In this document: positions 1-8,054 of the stretch, piece after piece | Layout of the letters: each line of letters opens with the position of its first letter | How positions within the stretch are numbered: the first letter of the stretch is position 1 | NCBI GenBank assembly: GCA_016183615.1 | Contig: JACPEG010000008.1 | Coordinates: 1-34,944 of the forward strand | DNA length: 34,944 nt | Direction: 5' to 3' | Source: Betaproteobacteria bacterium | Lineage (GTDB): Bacteria; Pseudomonadota; Gammaproteobacteria; Burkholderiales; UBA6910 | Translations under genes and position numbers: made by a program | Notes under the pieces: model-generated | Told to the model about the DNA's origin: nothing | Database searches by the model: none | What the model saw: the letters and a program-made list of their open reading frames with translations, nothing else

Positions 1-1
1 G

Positions 2-268
2 GTGCTCAAGGAGCATCCGTTGCCGCCCAACGTCGACTTCTGGGCCGGCGTGATCGACGTGAAGAGCACCATCACGGAGACCGCCGAGGAGGTGGCGAGC
101 CGCATCCGCAAGCTCCTGCAGGTGGTGCCGGCCGAGCGCCTGGGGGTCACCACCGACTGCGGGCTGATCCTTCTGCAGCGCTACATCGCTCGCGACAAGC
201 TGCACGCGCTGGTCGAGGGCACCAAGATCGTCCGCTCGGAACTGCTCAGCAAAAAGAAAGCCGCCTGA
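2..268 (+). CDS. Epoxyalkane:CoM transferase-like / MetE C-terminal-fold protein (5' truncated by window)
   Basis: Only the last 88 codons are inside the window. The residues VIDVKSTITETAEEVASRIR followed by a TTDCGL motif match the C-terminal end of the cobalamin-independent methionine synthase (MetE/UROD-like) fold. In that family the Cys of the DCG motif is a ligand of the catalytic zinc that activates a thiol. In alkene oxidisers this fold includes epoxyalkane:coenzyme M transferase (XecA/EtnE), which opens an epoxide with CoM. The gene sits 26 bp upstream of a zinc-ribbon gene and just ahead of 2-ketopropyl-CoM oxidoreductase, so EaCoMT is the most economical reading. A MetE-related methyltransferase cannot be excluded from the tail alone. 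Membership of the fold is confident; the specific substrate is inferred from context. Confidence 0.75.
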   Translation: MLKEHPLPPNVDFWAGVIDVKSTITETAEEVASRIRKLLQVVPAERLGVTTDCGLILLQRYIARDKLHALVEGTKIVRSELLSKKKAA

Positions 269-294
269 GCAAAACGGACGCGGAGGAACGTCCC

Positions 295-555
295 ATGCCT
301 GTCTTCTGGTTCGATTGCCCGGACTGCGGCAACACTTTCCAGAGCCTCGTGCTCAACGGCACGCGCCCGCCCACGATATGGACGTGCTCGAAATGCGGGG
401 GTCGGCGCGCCGCGCCGAGCGCCGACCGGCAGCCGATTCCGCACCCTTGGGAGACCTCGCACGGCAGCGGCTGCCTTTGTTGCGCACCTGCGCCGATCGA
501 CACCCGACCTGGTCCCGAGCCCGTTCCCATGGAACCCGATCGCGATGAAGCTTAA
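295..555 (+). CDS. Small FmdB-type zinc-ribbon protein
   Basis: An 86-aa protein preceded by a good Shine-Dalgarno (GGAGGAA, about 6 nt before the ATG). It has a CPDC knuckle near residues 8-11 and a CSKC knuckle near residues 31-34, the layout of an FmdB-like zinc ribbon. A later GCLCC adds three more cysteines, followed by a Pro-rich tail. Its 3' end overlaps the start of the 2-KPCC gene by 11 bp, so it is probably translated as part of the operon. The function is not recognisable. Because it lies between a zinc-dependent thiol transferase and a CoM-cleaving disulfide oxidoreductase, a zinc or chaperone role is conceivable, but that is inference. Confidence 0.7.
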   Translation: MPVFWFDCPDCGNTFQSLVLNGTRPPTIWTCSKCGGRRAAPSADRQPIPHPWETSHGSGCLCCAPAPIDTRPGPEPVPMEPDRDEA

Positions 556-2110
556 CGACGTTTCTGTTCAGGGACTGACCATACGTACCTGGCGGGCCTG
601 GATCGATGCGGCTCTGACCGGCGCGATGTCATCGCGGCCGTTGTTCAATGTGCGGCCCGGGAGGGATGACCGATTTGACGCGATCTTCATCGGAGGTGGC
701 GCGGCGGGGCGTTTTGGCGCCGCCTACCTGCGGGCCATGGGCGGGCGTCCGCTTATCGTAGAGAGCTTTCCATTTCTCGGCGGGTCCTGTCCCCACGTCG
801 CCTGTGTCCCGCATCACCTGTTCTCGGATTGCGCCGCCGAGTTAATGCTTGCACGGACGTTCGCCGGACGCCTCTGGTTTCCGCCTATGGACGGCGTGGT
901 TGTTTCGATCCGCGAGGTGGTGGAACTTTTCCGGCGGGGCCGCACCGGCCCCCATGCCGTGATGAACTACCAGACCAAGGAGCAGCTCGATGTCGAGTTC
1001 GTCCTGAATGCTCCGGCCCACATCGTGAATGCACGGACCGTTGAGGTGGCGGGACGACGTTTCTCGGGGCGGGCTCTGGTGTTGGCTACAGGGGCCCGGG
1101 CTCGCAAATTGGACATTCCGGGAGCCGGGCTGCGCGGCGTGTTCGATTACGCCTCATTCGTCAACGACCTGGACTACGAGCCCGGCAACACGATCGTCGT
1201 GGTGGGCGGCGGCAAAACGGCGGTGGAGTACGCGAGCTTTTTCAACGCCACGGGGCGCCGGGTGGTGATGGTGACGCGTGGGCGACTACTTGCCGCCATC
1301 CCCGATGCGGAAACGCGCGCCTACGTGATCGACCGCTTGGTCGAGCAAGGCGTGGAAGTGCACGAGGGTGCGGAACTGCTGGAGCTGCGCGACGGCGGGG
1401 ATGGCCGGGTTGGATCGGCGGTGCTCCGCGTCGGCGGAGAGCGTGTCGTGGAGGCAACCGACTTCGTGTTCGCAGCGATTGGTGAGATCCCCAACAGCGA
1501 GACGGCAGTGCGGGCTCTGGGCGTCGAAACCAATGCTGCTGGCGCGATCCTGGTGGACGAATGTCTGCAGACATCCGTGCCCGGCGTCTACGCAGTCGGC
1601 GATCTCATCGGCCCGCCCATGGAAATGTTCAAGGCGCGCAAGAGCGGAACCTACGCGGCGCGGGCGATCATGGGTGAAGCGGTGTCCTTCCGACCGGCTT
1701 CCCACCCGGATTTCCTGCATACCCACTATGAGGTTTCGTGGCTCGGGCCAGGCGAGGAGGAGGCGCGAGCCCGCTATCCCCGGCTGGTGACGTTACGGCT
1801 GCCGCCGGACACGCCAGATGGACTTCATGTCGGGCTGCCGGCCGGGGACCGGGTCATGCTTTATGCCTTGGCCAAGCCGCACCTGTCGGGCTTCCAGAAG
1901 CTTCTTGTTGACGGTGCCAGCCGGCGGATCGTCGGCGCCCATCATGTCGGGTATGGAGCAAAGGACGCCTTCCAATACCTGAACAAGCTGGTTCGGGATG
2001 GAATAACCATAGACGAATTGGGCGACCTCGATGAGCTGTTTCTGAATCCGACGTATTTTATCCAGCTCGCGCGTCTGCGTTCGGGTGCGAAAGAACTGAT
2101 CGGAATTTGA
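545..2110 (+). CDS. xecC: 2-ketopropyl-CoM oxidoreductase/carboxylase (2-KPCC) homologue with His506 replaced by Tyr
   Basis: A 521-aa FAD/NAD(P)H disulfide oxidoreductase. In the characterised Xanthobacter Py2 enzyme, the thioether of 2-ketopropyl-CoM is cleaved reductively and the enolate carboxylated, giving acetoacetate and free CoM. Visible here are an N-terminal FAD Rossmann motif (IFIGGGAAG, about 47-55), the redox disulfide C82-PHVA-C87 with the interchange His84, a second Rossmann motif (VVVGGGKTAVE, about 218-228) and VGDLIG (351-356). From memory of the Py2 enzyme, the sulfonate-binding Arg56 and Arg365 and the pocket residues Met140 and Met361 fall at identical positions, which also supports the ATG chosen. 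The Phe501/His506 pair that replaces the His-Glu dyad of ordinary family members is Phe499/Tyr504 here, so His506 is changed. Ordinary mercuric or lipoamide reductases are excluded by the missing C-terminal HAHPT-type motif. Substrate range remains open. Confidence 0.92.
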   Translation: MKLNDVSVQGLTIRTWRAWIDAALTGAMSSRPLFNVRPGRDDRFDAIFIGGGAAGRFGAAYLRAMGGRPLIVESFPFLGGSCPHVACVPHHLFSDCAAELMLARTFAGRLWFPPMDGVVVSIREVVELFRRGRTGPHAVMNYQTKEQLDVEFVLNAPAHIVNARTVEVAGRRFSGRALVLATGARARKLDIPGAGLRGVFDYASFVNDLDYEPGNTIVVVGGGKTAVEYASFFNATGRRVVMVTRGRLLAAIPDAETRAYVIDRLVEQGVEVHEGAELLELRDGGDGRVGSAVLRVGGERVVEATDFVFAAIGEIPNSETAVRALGVETNAAGAILVDECLQTSVPGVYAVGDLIGPPMEMFKARKSGTYAARAIMGEAVSFRPASHPDFLHTHYEVSWLGPGEEEARARYPRLVTLRLPPDTPDGLHVGLPAGDRVMLYALAKPHLSGFQKLLVDGASRRIVGAHHVGYGAKDAFQYLNKLVRDGITIDELGDLDELFLNPTYFIQLARLRSGAKELIGI

Positions 2111-2130
2111 CCATTTAAGAGGAGCAGAGG

Positions 2131-2898
2131 ATGACGAATCAATTACATGACGAAGTGGTGATCATAACCGGCGGGGCCGCCGGGATCGGCCTGGCAACGG
2201 CGCGTATTTGTGCCCGGGAAGGCGCGAGCGTTGGTGTTATCGACGTCAATCCCGCCAAGGTCCGCGAGGCGGTGCAGACGCTCGAGGCTAACGGCGCGCG
2301 CGCTGCGGGCGCCGTTGCGGATGTGACGAACGCAGAAACGGTCCAGAGCGCCGTCGCGGAGATCGAAGCTGCGCTGGGACCCATCACGGGCCTCGTGAAC
2401 AACGCGGGAATCGCCGGCTTTGGCGCGGTGCACGATGCGCGGCCCAGCGATTGGGATCGGGTAATGGCGGTGAAAGTCACGGGAACCTACCTCGCTTCGA
2501 AGGCAGTCCTTCCCGGAATGCTGGCCCGTCGTCGCGGTGCCATTGTGAACTTCGGGTCGGTCGCAGGCATGGCGGGCATCCCCAATATGGCGGCCTACTG
2601 CGCGGCGAAGGGGGCCGTGATCGGTCTGACGCGCCAGATGGCGGCCGACTATGCAAAGAATGGCATCCGCGTGAACGCCGTTTGCCCGGGGACGGTCGCT
2701 TCGACCGAAATGGGCGCGCAACTCCTGGGTAGTGATACCAGTCCCGAGGTTCAAGCGCGGCGTCTCGCCAAGTACCCGATTGGCCGCTTCGGCGAGCCGC
2801 AGGAGATCGGCGAGGTCGTTGCCTTCCTGCTGAGCCCCCAGGCGGCATTCGTCGTCGGGGCTCTCTACTCCGTCGACGGTGGGATGACCGCAATATGA
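2131..2898 (+). CDS. xecE: (S)-hydroxypropyl-CoM dehydrogenase-type SDR
   Basis: A 255-aa classical short-chain dehydrogenase with an AGAGGAG-type ribosome site. It oxidises the alcohol formed when CoM opens an epoxide, giving the ketone (2-ketopropyl-CoM) or, from ethene oxide, the aldehyde. Seen: the glycine-rich TGGAAGIG motif (13-20), the NNAG motif (90-93), and catalytic Ser143, Tyr156 and Lys160. Arg211 and Lys214 sit exactly where, as I recall, the S-specific Py2 enzyme uses Arg211/Lys214 to hold the CoM sulfonate. The R-specific enzyme uses Arg152/Arg196 instead, and residue 152 here is Asn. Length equals that of the S enzyme. The next gene starts in its stop codon (ATGA). No R-type partner is present in the window. 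Confidence 0.88.
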   Translation: MTNQLHDEVVIITGGAAGIGLATARICAREGASVGVIDVNPAKVREAVQTLEANGARAAGAVADVTNAETVQSAVAEIEAALGPITGLVNNAGIAGFGAVHDARPSDWDRVMAVKVTGTYLASKAVLPGMLARRRGAIVNFGSVAGMAGIPNMAAYCAAKGAVIGLTRQMAADYAKNGIRVNAVCPGTVASTEMGAQLLGSDTSPEVQARRLAKYPIGRFGEPQEIGEVVAFLLSPQAAFVVGALYSVDGGMTAI

Positions 2899-3872
2899 GA
2901 AAGACATTTGCGACGGCGTCGGGGGCGCGCCCGATCTATCCGGACTTGGACAAGACCGAATCCTTGGAGGTCCTGGCCGGCTTGGTCCCGGATGGGGCGG
3001 TGGTGGCCGTGGGCGGCGGCCTCTCATCGCGCGAACCGATGGCCCTTTTGCGGTCGCTCCTGCGCCGTGGGGTCAAGGGACTGACGGTGGTCGGCTCTGC
3101 CCACGGAATCGATATCGATCTGCTGTGCGGCGGCGGGGCCGTGTCACGATCCGGAGAGAGCTATGTGGGTTTCGAGCAGGACTTCGGCATGGCGCCCAAC
3201 TTCCGCCGCGCCTGCGAGGCGGGCGAGGTTGCCGTGGAGGATAGCTGCTGCTACACACTGGTGCAGCAGTTGCGGGCCGCGATTTTCGGGCTGCCGTTCA
3301 TGCCCATCCGCTCGGTCCGGGGCACCGATTTCGAGAGCCTGCATCCCGAGTTCGAGTCGATATCCTGCCCCTATACGGGGGACCGCCTGTTGCTCGTGCC
3401 GGCGCTGGTCCCGGATGTGGCGCTGATCCATGTCCAATACGCCGACCGCCAGGGCAACTTGCGGGTCGAAGGACCGCCTGTGGCGGACGTTCTTTTCGCG
3501 AAGGCGTCCCGCGTCGTCCTGGCCACGGCCGAGCGAATGGTCTCCACAGAGGAACTGCTGGCGTTGGGGGGGGTGACCATCCCATATTTTTATGTCACGG
3601 CGGTGGCCGAGGTCCCGATGGGCGCTCATCCGACTGCGTGCTATCCATTCTACGCCTACGACCGGTTCCACACGGCCCGCTACTACGAAGCTGCGAAAGC
3701 GGGCCCCGACGCCTTTCGGTCCGAGTACCTCCAACCCTTCGTTTACGACTGCCCTACTCACCCCGATTACCTGCAACAAATCGGTGGCGAGGCGTTGCGG
3801 GCGCGGCTGGCGTCGTGGACTAAGGATACCGGGCACTGGATGTCCCTCTATCGCGAGGAGGTTCCGGCATGA
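2895..3872 (+). CDS. CoA-transferase-fold protein, alpha subunit (GctA/IpdA-like)
   Basis: A 325-aa protein of the family I CoA-transferase alpha fold. A Gly-rich stretch after [12 protein letters not shown] (about 36-47), the [20 protein letters not shown] region (about 72-91), [13 protein letters not shown] and [21 protein letters not shown] are the usual landmarks of glutaconate CoA-transferase alpha and IpdA proteins. Translation is coupled to the SDR (ATGA overlap) and to the beta subunit (ATGA overlap), so the two subunits form a pair. In this pathway a CoA transferase could activate acetoacetate released by 2-KPCC. The beta subunit, however, lacks the catalytic Glu, which argues for an IpdAB-like CoA-thioester C-C hydrolase or another reaction. 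The fold is certain; the reaction is open. Confidence 0.82.
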   Translation: MRKTFATASGARPIYPDLDKTESLEVLAGLVPDGAVVAVGGGLSSREPMALLRSLLRRGVKGLTVVGSAHGIDIDLLCGGGAVSRSGESYVGFEQDFGMAPNFRRACEAGEVAVEDSCCYTLVQQLRAAIFGLPFMPIRSVRGTDFESLHPEFESISCPYTGDRLLLVPALVPDVALIHVQYADRQGNLRVEGPPVADVLFAKASRVVLATAERMVSTEELLALGGVTIPYFYVTAVAEVPMGAHPTACYPFYAYDRFHTARYYEAAKAGPDAFRSEYLQPFVYDCPTHPDYLQQIGGEALRARLASWTKDTGHWMSLYREEVPA

Positions 3873-4705
3873 GTGCCGATTGCACCCTCGGCGAACTGAT
3901 GATCGCTTCGATTGCGAATACGATCGAGGACGGGATACTTGCCTTCCACGGATTCGGCTCCCCGCTGGTCCAGCTCGCGTTGCATGTTGCCAAGCGGACC
4001 CACGCCCAACGGTTGATATTGGTCGCCGGCGCCACTTATGGAATTAACCCTGCCCCCCCGTTTCTCACCCCGACGTCGAATGACTGGGTTATGGACCGCG
4101 GGGCGGCCTGCTCGCTGGACATCGAGGAACTCTTCGATCTGGCGGCTGCCGGGCGGATGGGACGGATGTTCCTTTCCGGCCTGCAAATCGACCAGTGGGG
4201 CAACTGCAACGTTACCCGGATGGGACGCGACGCCCTGACGCTGAAACTTCCTGGCGGCGGGGGAGGATGTAACCTTTCCTGCGACGCGGAACACGTAACC
4301 CTCTGGACGACGGCGCACCGCGCCCCGCCCGACGAGAAGGGACGCCGGCGCTTCCGTCTGGTGGAGGAATGCGACTTCATCACCAGTCTCGGCCATCGCG
4401 CCCGCGGCCGCCCGCGCCGGGAGTTGGGGCACCATGGGGGCGGGCCGCAGTGGCTCGTCACAGACCTCGGCATCTTCGACTTCGATGATAAAGGCCGGGC
4501 TCGCCTGCGGACTGTCCACCCGGATGTAACCGTGGAGGAGGTCCGGGCCAGCACCCAGTTTGAGCTGACTGTCGTGGACACTGTGGAAACGACCCGTCCG
4601 CCGGACCCCGAGGTCGTCTCGTTGATTCGCCATCTTGACCCCATGCGTGTGTATCAGCACGAAATCCGCCCCGATGATCGCTCGCGCCGTTTCGCGCTGG
4701 CCTGA
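3869..4705 (+). CDS. CoA-transferase-fold protein, beta subunit lacking the catalytic Glu (GctB/IpdB-like)
   Basis: A 278-aa partner of the preceding gene. Alignment by eye with glutaconate CoA-transferase beta is clear at FLSGLQIDQWGNCNVT (family: GGAQIDPYGNVNST), at the Gly-rich loop PGGGGGCNLS and at the VTDLGIFDF segment. In GctB the thioester-forming Glu54 lies in IIVESG. The aligned segment here is LILVAGATYG, with Ala53 at that position and no Glu nearby. IpdB of steroid degraders also lacks this Glu and works as a ring-cleaving CoA hydrolase rather than a transferase. The protein therefore probably does not form the glutamyl-CoA intermediate. It may act on a CoA thioester downstream of the CoM steps. 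Confidence 0.82.
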   Translation: MSADCTLGELMIASIANTIEDGILAFHGFGSPLVQLALHVAKRTHAQRLILVAGATYGINPAPPFLTPTSNDWVMDRGAACSLDIEELFDLAAAGRMGRMFLSGLQIDQWGNCNVTRMGRDALTLKLPGGGGGCNLSCDAEHVTLWTTAHRAPPDEKGRRRFRLVEECDFITSLGHRARGRPRRELGHHGGGPQWLVTDLGIFDFDDKGRARLRTVHPDVTVEEVRASTQFELTVVDTVETTRPPDPEVVSLIRHLDPMRVYQHEIRPDDRSRRFALA

Positions 4706-4721
4706 CCGAAGGACCTAGGAC

Positions 4722-5663
4722 ATGTCTACTGCTTCTGTCAGCCTCTCGCCGCCCGCGAAAGGCGGGCAATGGCCGAACTATCGTGGACAGCGCAACCTCG
4801 TGCAGCTGCCTTACCGCGGTGTGAGTGTGCAGCCCTACGCCGGGCCCATGACCGCGGAGGGGATCTCGGCGCATCTGCTCGGGCGCGAGGCCTACCGGCG
4901 CACGCAATTCGTGGTTCTGCGGACGCAGGACCGGTGCTATGCCCTGGTGGCAATCGGCGCCCGGGACAGGGAATCGCTCTTCGCCCCCATCGAGCACGTC
5001 GAGGTGCTGGCGCTCCCGGACACTTGCATTTTTGTCCACGATCCGGAAACCGATCCCGCTAATCCCACGGCCTTGGCCCGGCTGGCAGAACGGCACGGGG
5101 TCGGTCGTGAAGGGACCTTGATCTGTCAGGGCCTTTGCGATCACGTCAACTTCATTCATCGGCCTGATCCGCTGGTCATCCGCGTCGTGGAGGTTACACC
5201 ACCGGAACCGCCCAAGCTGCTGCACCTAGTGGAGCATGTGCTGACCTACGCGAAGCTCCCGCCCATCAAGGTTGAACTGGAGCGCATCGACCTGCGGGAC
5301 CTTGCGTCCAGCGTGCGTCCTGAGTCCTATCTCGTACCGTGCCGCTCCGGGGGGCTTGACGACCTGCCGGCCCCGGTGCACTTCCTCGACGAGCGACCGG
5401 CCACGAGGGAGCGCTGGACGCTGGTCGGCTGCGCGCGCAGTCTTGAGTTCCACCGTCACTACTACGGCGACGAGCCCCCGCGGGTGGAGATGTGCCCGCG
5501 CGCCATTGCCGGCGCACGCGCCGAACCGACTCTTCTCAAATGCTGCCTGCTGGAGTTCGGGATCGAGCGCGACGGCAACGTCATGATCGTTCCCTGGGGG
5601 ACCGATCTTTCCATGGTCGAGCAGGCGCTCAAGGAAATGGTTGCCTATGCCCAGTGCGCATGA
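4722..5663 (+). CDS. Unrecognised 313-aa Cys-rich protein between epoxide degradation and CoM biosynthesis
   Basis: Codon use and tight packing (16 bp after the beta subunit, 17 bp overlap with the ComA-like gene) show a real gene. I do not recognise the family. Visible are a region with [20 protein letters not shown] (about 42-61), a C135-x3-C139-x-H141 cluster followed by [16 protein letters not shown], further single cysteines, and a CC pair in [10 protein letters not shown] near residues 270-279. There is no signal peptide, membrane segment or familiar nucleotide-binding motif. It lies directly ahead of the genes matching xcbB1-C1-D1-E1 order in Xanthobacter Py2, so by position it could correspond to xcbA1, whose sequence I cannot recall. 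A role in a late thiolation or reduction step of CoM synthesis, or in epoxide metabolism, is inference only. Confidence 0.75.
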   Translation: MSTASVSLSPPAKGGQWPNYRGQRNLVQLPYRGVSVQPYAGPMTAEGISAHLLGREAYRRTQFVVLRTQDRCYALVAIGARDRESLFAPIEHVEVLALPDTCIFVHDPETDPANPTALARLAERHGVGREGTLICQGLCDHVNFIHRPDPLVIRVVEVTPPEPPKLLHLVEHVLTYAKLPPIKVELERIDLRDLASSVRPESYLVPCRSGGLDDLPAPVHFLDERPATRERWTLVGCARSLEFHRHYYGDEPPRVEMCPRAIAGARAEPTLLKCCLLEFGIERDGNVMIVPWGTDLSMVEQALKEMVAYAQCA

Positions 5664-6534
5664 TCGTCCCTGGGCCGGCGTCTGGGCGGTGGACAAAGCG
5701 CTCGACCGGCGTGCGGGACCGCCCCGGCGGGGGGGCGTGACGATGGTCATCGACACGGGCATCGGGATGACGACGCTCAACGACATCCTTGAGCTGGCCG
5801 GGTGCCACGTCGATCACTGGAAACTCGCCTTCGGTACGTCAGCCCTGATAACCCGGTCGCTTCTCGAGCGCAAACTGCAGGTGCTTAAGGGCCGTAACAT
5901 CCTGACCTTTCCCGGCGGGACGCTGCTCGAGGCAGCGGTCGTGCAGCAACACTGCCGCGTCTTCATGCGCCGGGCACGCGAACTGGGCTTTACCGCTGTG
6001 GAGATCTCGGAGGGCAGCATCGATCTGCCACCCGACCGCCGTCGACGGATCGTGGATTGCGCGCTGGACGCCGGGCTCGTCCCGATCACGGAGGTCGGAC
6101 GCAAGGACCCCGACCGGCAGCCGACCGCCGACCAGCTCGTCGAACAGGCTCTCCTGGATCTGGAGTGGGGTGCCGCCTGGGTGATCAACGAAGCCCGGGA
6201 GTCCGGCGAGGGGATCGGCATCTACGACAGCCGAGGACGGATCTGCGAGAAGGCCCTCGAGACCATCGCCCGGGGCATGGGCGAGAAGGCGGATCGCATC
6301 GTTTGGGAAGCGCCGCTCAAGGCACAGCAGGCGGCGCTGGTGCGGCGGTTCGGGGTTAACGTGAGTCTCGGCAACATCAACCCCTACGACGTCCTGGCGC
6401 TGGAGGCGCTGCGCAGGGGGCTGCGTTTCGAAACCCTGAATCCGCTTGCGTTGAAAAAGGCGGCCGCGGGCGAGTGGGATCCGGCGGCGGTGGAGCAGGA
6501 CCACCTGGGTCAGGCCGCTGGAGCCCGTCCATGA
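5647..6534 (+). CDS. xcbB1: Phosphosulfolactate synthase, ComA/XcbB1 family (CoM biosynthesis step 1)
   Basis: A 295-aa protein of the ComA family, which adds sulfite to phosphoenolpyruvate to make (R)-phosphosulfolactate, the first committed step to coenzyme M. Family landmarks are [30 protein letters not shown] (family: VKLGWGTS), [20 protein letters not shown] and ITEVGRKDP, in the correct order along a TIM-barrel-sized protein. The ATG at 5647 overlaps the previous gene by 17 bp and keeps the N-terminal segment typical of the family; an in-frame TTG lies 6 bp upstream. It overlaps the next gene by ATGA. Bacillus YitD and plant homologues share this fold, but the neighbours make CoM synthesis by far the best reading. 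Confidence 0.93.
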   Translation: MPSAHDRPWAGVWAVDKALDRRAGPPRRGGVTMVIDTGIGMTTLNDILELAGCHVDHWKLAFGTSALITRSLLERKLQVLKGRNILTFPGGTLLEAAVVQQHCRVFMRRARELGFTAVEISEGSIDLPPDRRRRIVDCALDAGLVPITEVGRKDPDRQPTADQLVEQALLDLEWGAAWVINEARESGEGIGIYDSRGRICEKALETIARGMGEKADRIVWEAPLKAQQAALVRRFGVNVSLGNINPYDVLALEALRRGLRFETLNPLALKKAAAGEWDPAAVEQDHLGQAAGARP

Positions 6535-8054
6535 CTGCGTCTCGAATGCATTCGGCTGCGATGCGGGTACTCGAAATCGGCGCTCGCCTGAACGAGGCGC
6601 CATCGGACCTTCTGGTGCGCTCGGCCTTCGCCCGTGACCTGGCGGTGCAGATTGGCTTGCACGAGGCGATGAGCCTGGCCGACATCGCACACACACTGGA
6701 GCTGAGCGAGCGAGGGCTGATTCCGGTCGATGCGGGCCGGGAACTCCTGAACGCGCTGCTTGCATTGCATGAGGAATCGGGGATGTTCAACGCCTCCCCT
6801 GAAAGAGGCGACCTCTATTCCAACCGGGAAACCTGGCTGAGCGAGCGGACCCCCGCAACCGGGTGGCTGGGTCTCGGCCGCGCCAGGCGAGAGCCGGTGA
6901 CGACGGCTTTCCACCTTAAATCGCTGGCGACCTGTGTGGAGCTGGTTGATGCGCTGGCCGACTCCGTGCAGGCGTTGACGGAAGTGGCTGCGATTCACGG
7001 CCACTCGGTCATGCCGGAATATACCTATCTCCAGGCCGCCCAGCCCACGACCTTCGGCCATTACCTCCTGTCCTTTGCCGACCCACTTTTGCGCAGCCTG
7101 TCGCGGGCACGCGAGCTGCATGACCGCTTCAATCAATGCCCGGCGGGGATCGGTGCCTCGAATGGCGCACCGGTGCCACAGCAAAGGGCGGCACTCGCGA
7201 CCCATCTCGGATTTGCGCGGCCGGTTCGCCACTGTCGAGATGCCATGTGGCTGGCCGACCTGCCCATCGAGGCGCTTGGCGTAGCAGTCACGGTGGCGGT
7301 CACGCTGGACCGGCTCGCCGAGGATCTGATGATTCTGGCCACGGCTGAATTCGGTTACGTCCGCTTCGCCGACCGACATTCGCGGGCGAGCAAGGTCATG
7401 CCCCAGAAGCGGAACCCGTTCGCCCTGGCCTACGTCCGGGCTGAAGCGAACCGGCTGCTGGGCGTGCAGGCGGCCCTGGTGGCCGCAGCCCGAACCCCGA
7501 CGGGATCGATGGATAACCGTCTCGACGCCTACGCGGCTGTCCCTGACGCCCTGACTACAGCAGGAACCACGGCGCGCATGGTGGCGGAAATTCTGCGCAG
7601 TATGGAGTTTGACCTGGATCGGGCGGGAGCAGCCCTGGCCGGACGTGAGGTCTGCGCCGCAGACCTTGCCGTCCGCCTCAGCCTGGAATGTCGTGTCGAC
7701 TACCGATCTGCGCACCGGGCCGTAGGACGCCTGGTGCGCGATCTGGACGCGCGGGATGAATCGCTGGCAAAGGCGAGCCCGGCGGACCTCGTTGCCGCGT
7801 TGGAAGAGGCAGGTCGGCTCTCGCTCGCGCAGGCGGCCTCGCTCCTGCGCGCGGCGCTCGACCTTGATGCATGCATCGAGGCAAGGTCCGACCTCGGCGG
7901 GGCAGCGCCGCGGGAGGTTTCGCGTATGGCCGAAGAATCGCATGCGTTGGCCGGCGCTCACCGCCGATGGGCCGAGGAGCGCGGGGCGGCGATGCAGGGT
8001 GCCCGCGCCGCGTTACTGGCTGCGGCGCGACGCTTCGTTGCGGGGGCGGCGTGA
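6531..8054 (+). CDS. xcbC1: Aspartase/fumarase-superfamily lyase, XcbC1-like
   Basis: A 507-aa protein related to argininosuccinate lyase. [20 protein letters not shown] corresponds to the family's HLQ-AQP-T region, and [13 protein letters not shown] (about 283-295) is the mobile signature loop with the general-base Ser. In Xanthobacter Py2 the XcbC1 enzyme of this superfamily eliminates phosphate from phosphosulfolactate to give sulfoacrylate. I assign that role from gene order (ComA, lyase, lyase, PLP enzyme) and not from active-site comparison. The start ATG overlaps the ComA-like stop (ATGA). An ordinary argininosuccinate lyase is unlikely because the flanking genes are not arginine genes. 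Confidence 0.85.
   Translation: MTASRMHSAAMRVLEIGARLNEAPSDLLVRSAFARDLAVQIGLHEAMSLADIAHTLELSERGLIPVDAGRELLNALLALHEESGMFNASPERGDLYSNRETWLSERTPATGWLGLGRARREPVTTAFHLKSLATCVELVDALADSVQALTEVAAIHGHSVMPEYTYLQAAQPTTFGHYLLSFADPLLRSLSRARELHDRFNQCPAGIGASNGAPVPQQRAALATHLGFARPVRHCRDAMWLADLPIEALGVAVTVAVTLDRLAEDLMILATAEFGYVRFADRHSRASKVMPQKRNPFALAYVRAEANRLLGVQAALVAAARTPTGSMDNRLDAYAAVPDALTTAGTTARMVAEILRSMEFDLDRAGAALAGREVCAADLAVRLSLECRVDYRSAHRAVGRLVRDLDARDESLAKASPADLVAALEEAGRLSLAQAASLLRAALDLDACIEARSDLGGAAPREVSRMAEESHALAGAHRRWAEERGAAMQGARAALLAAARRFVAGAA

Noticed and set aside
545..2110. Mercuric reductase or dihydrolipoamide dehydrogenase
   Set aside because: The CPHVAC spacing, Arg56/Arg365/Met140 pattern and FLNPTY in place of the usual C-terminal His-Glu motif fit 2-KPCC.
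6510..7961. Reverse-strand open frame of 483 codons opposite the XcbC1-like gene
   Set aside because: It is the antisense shadow of a superfamily lyase with its signature loop; no ribosome site or domain.
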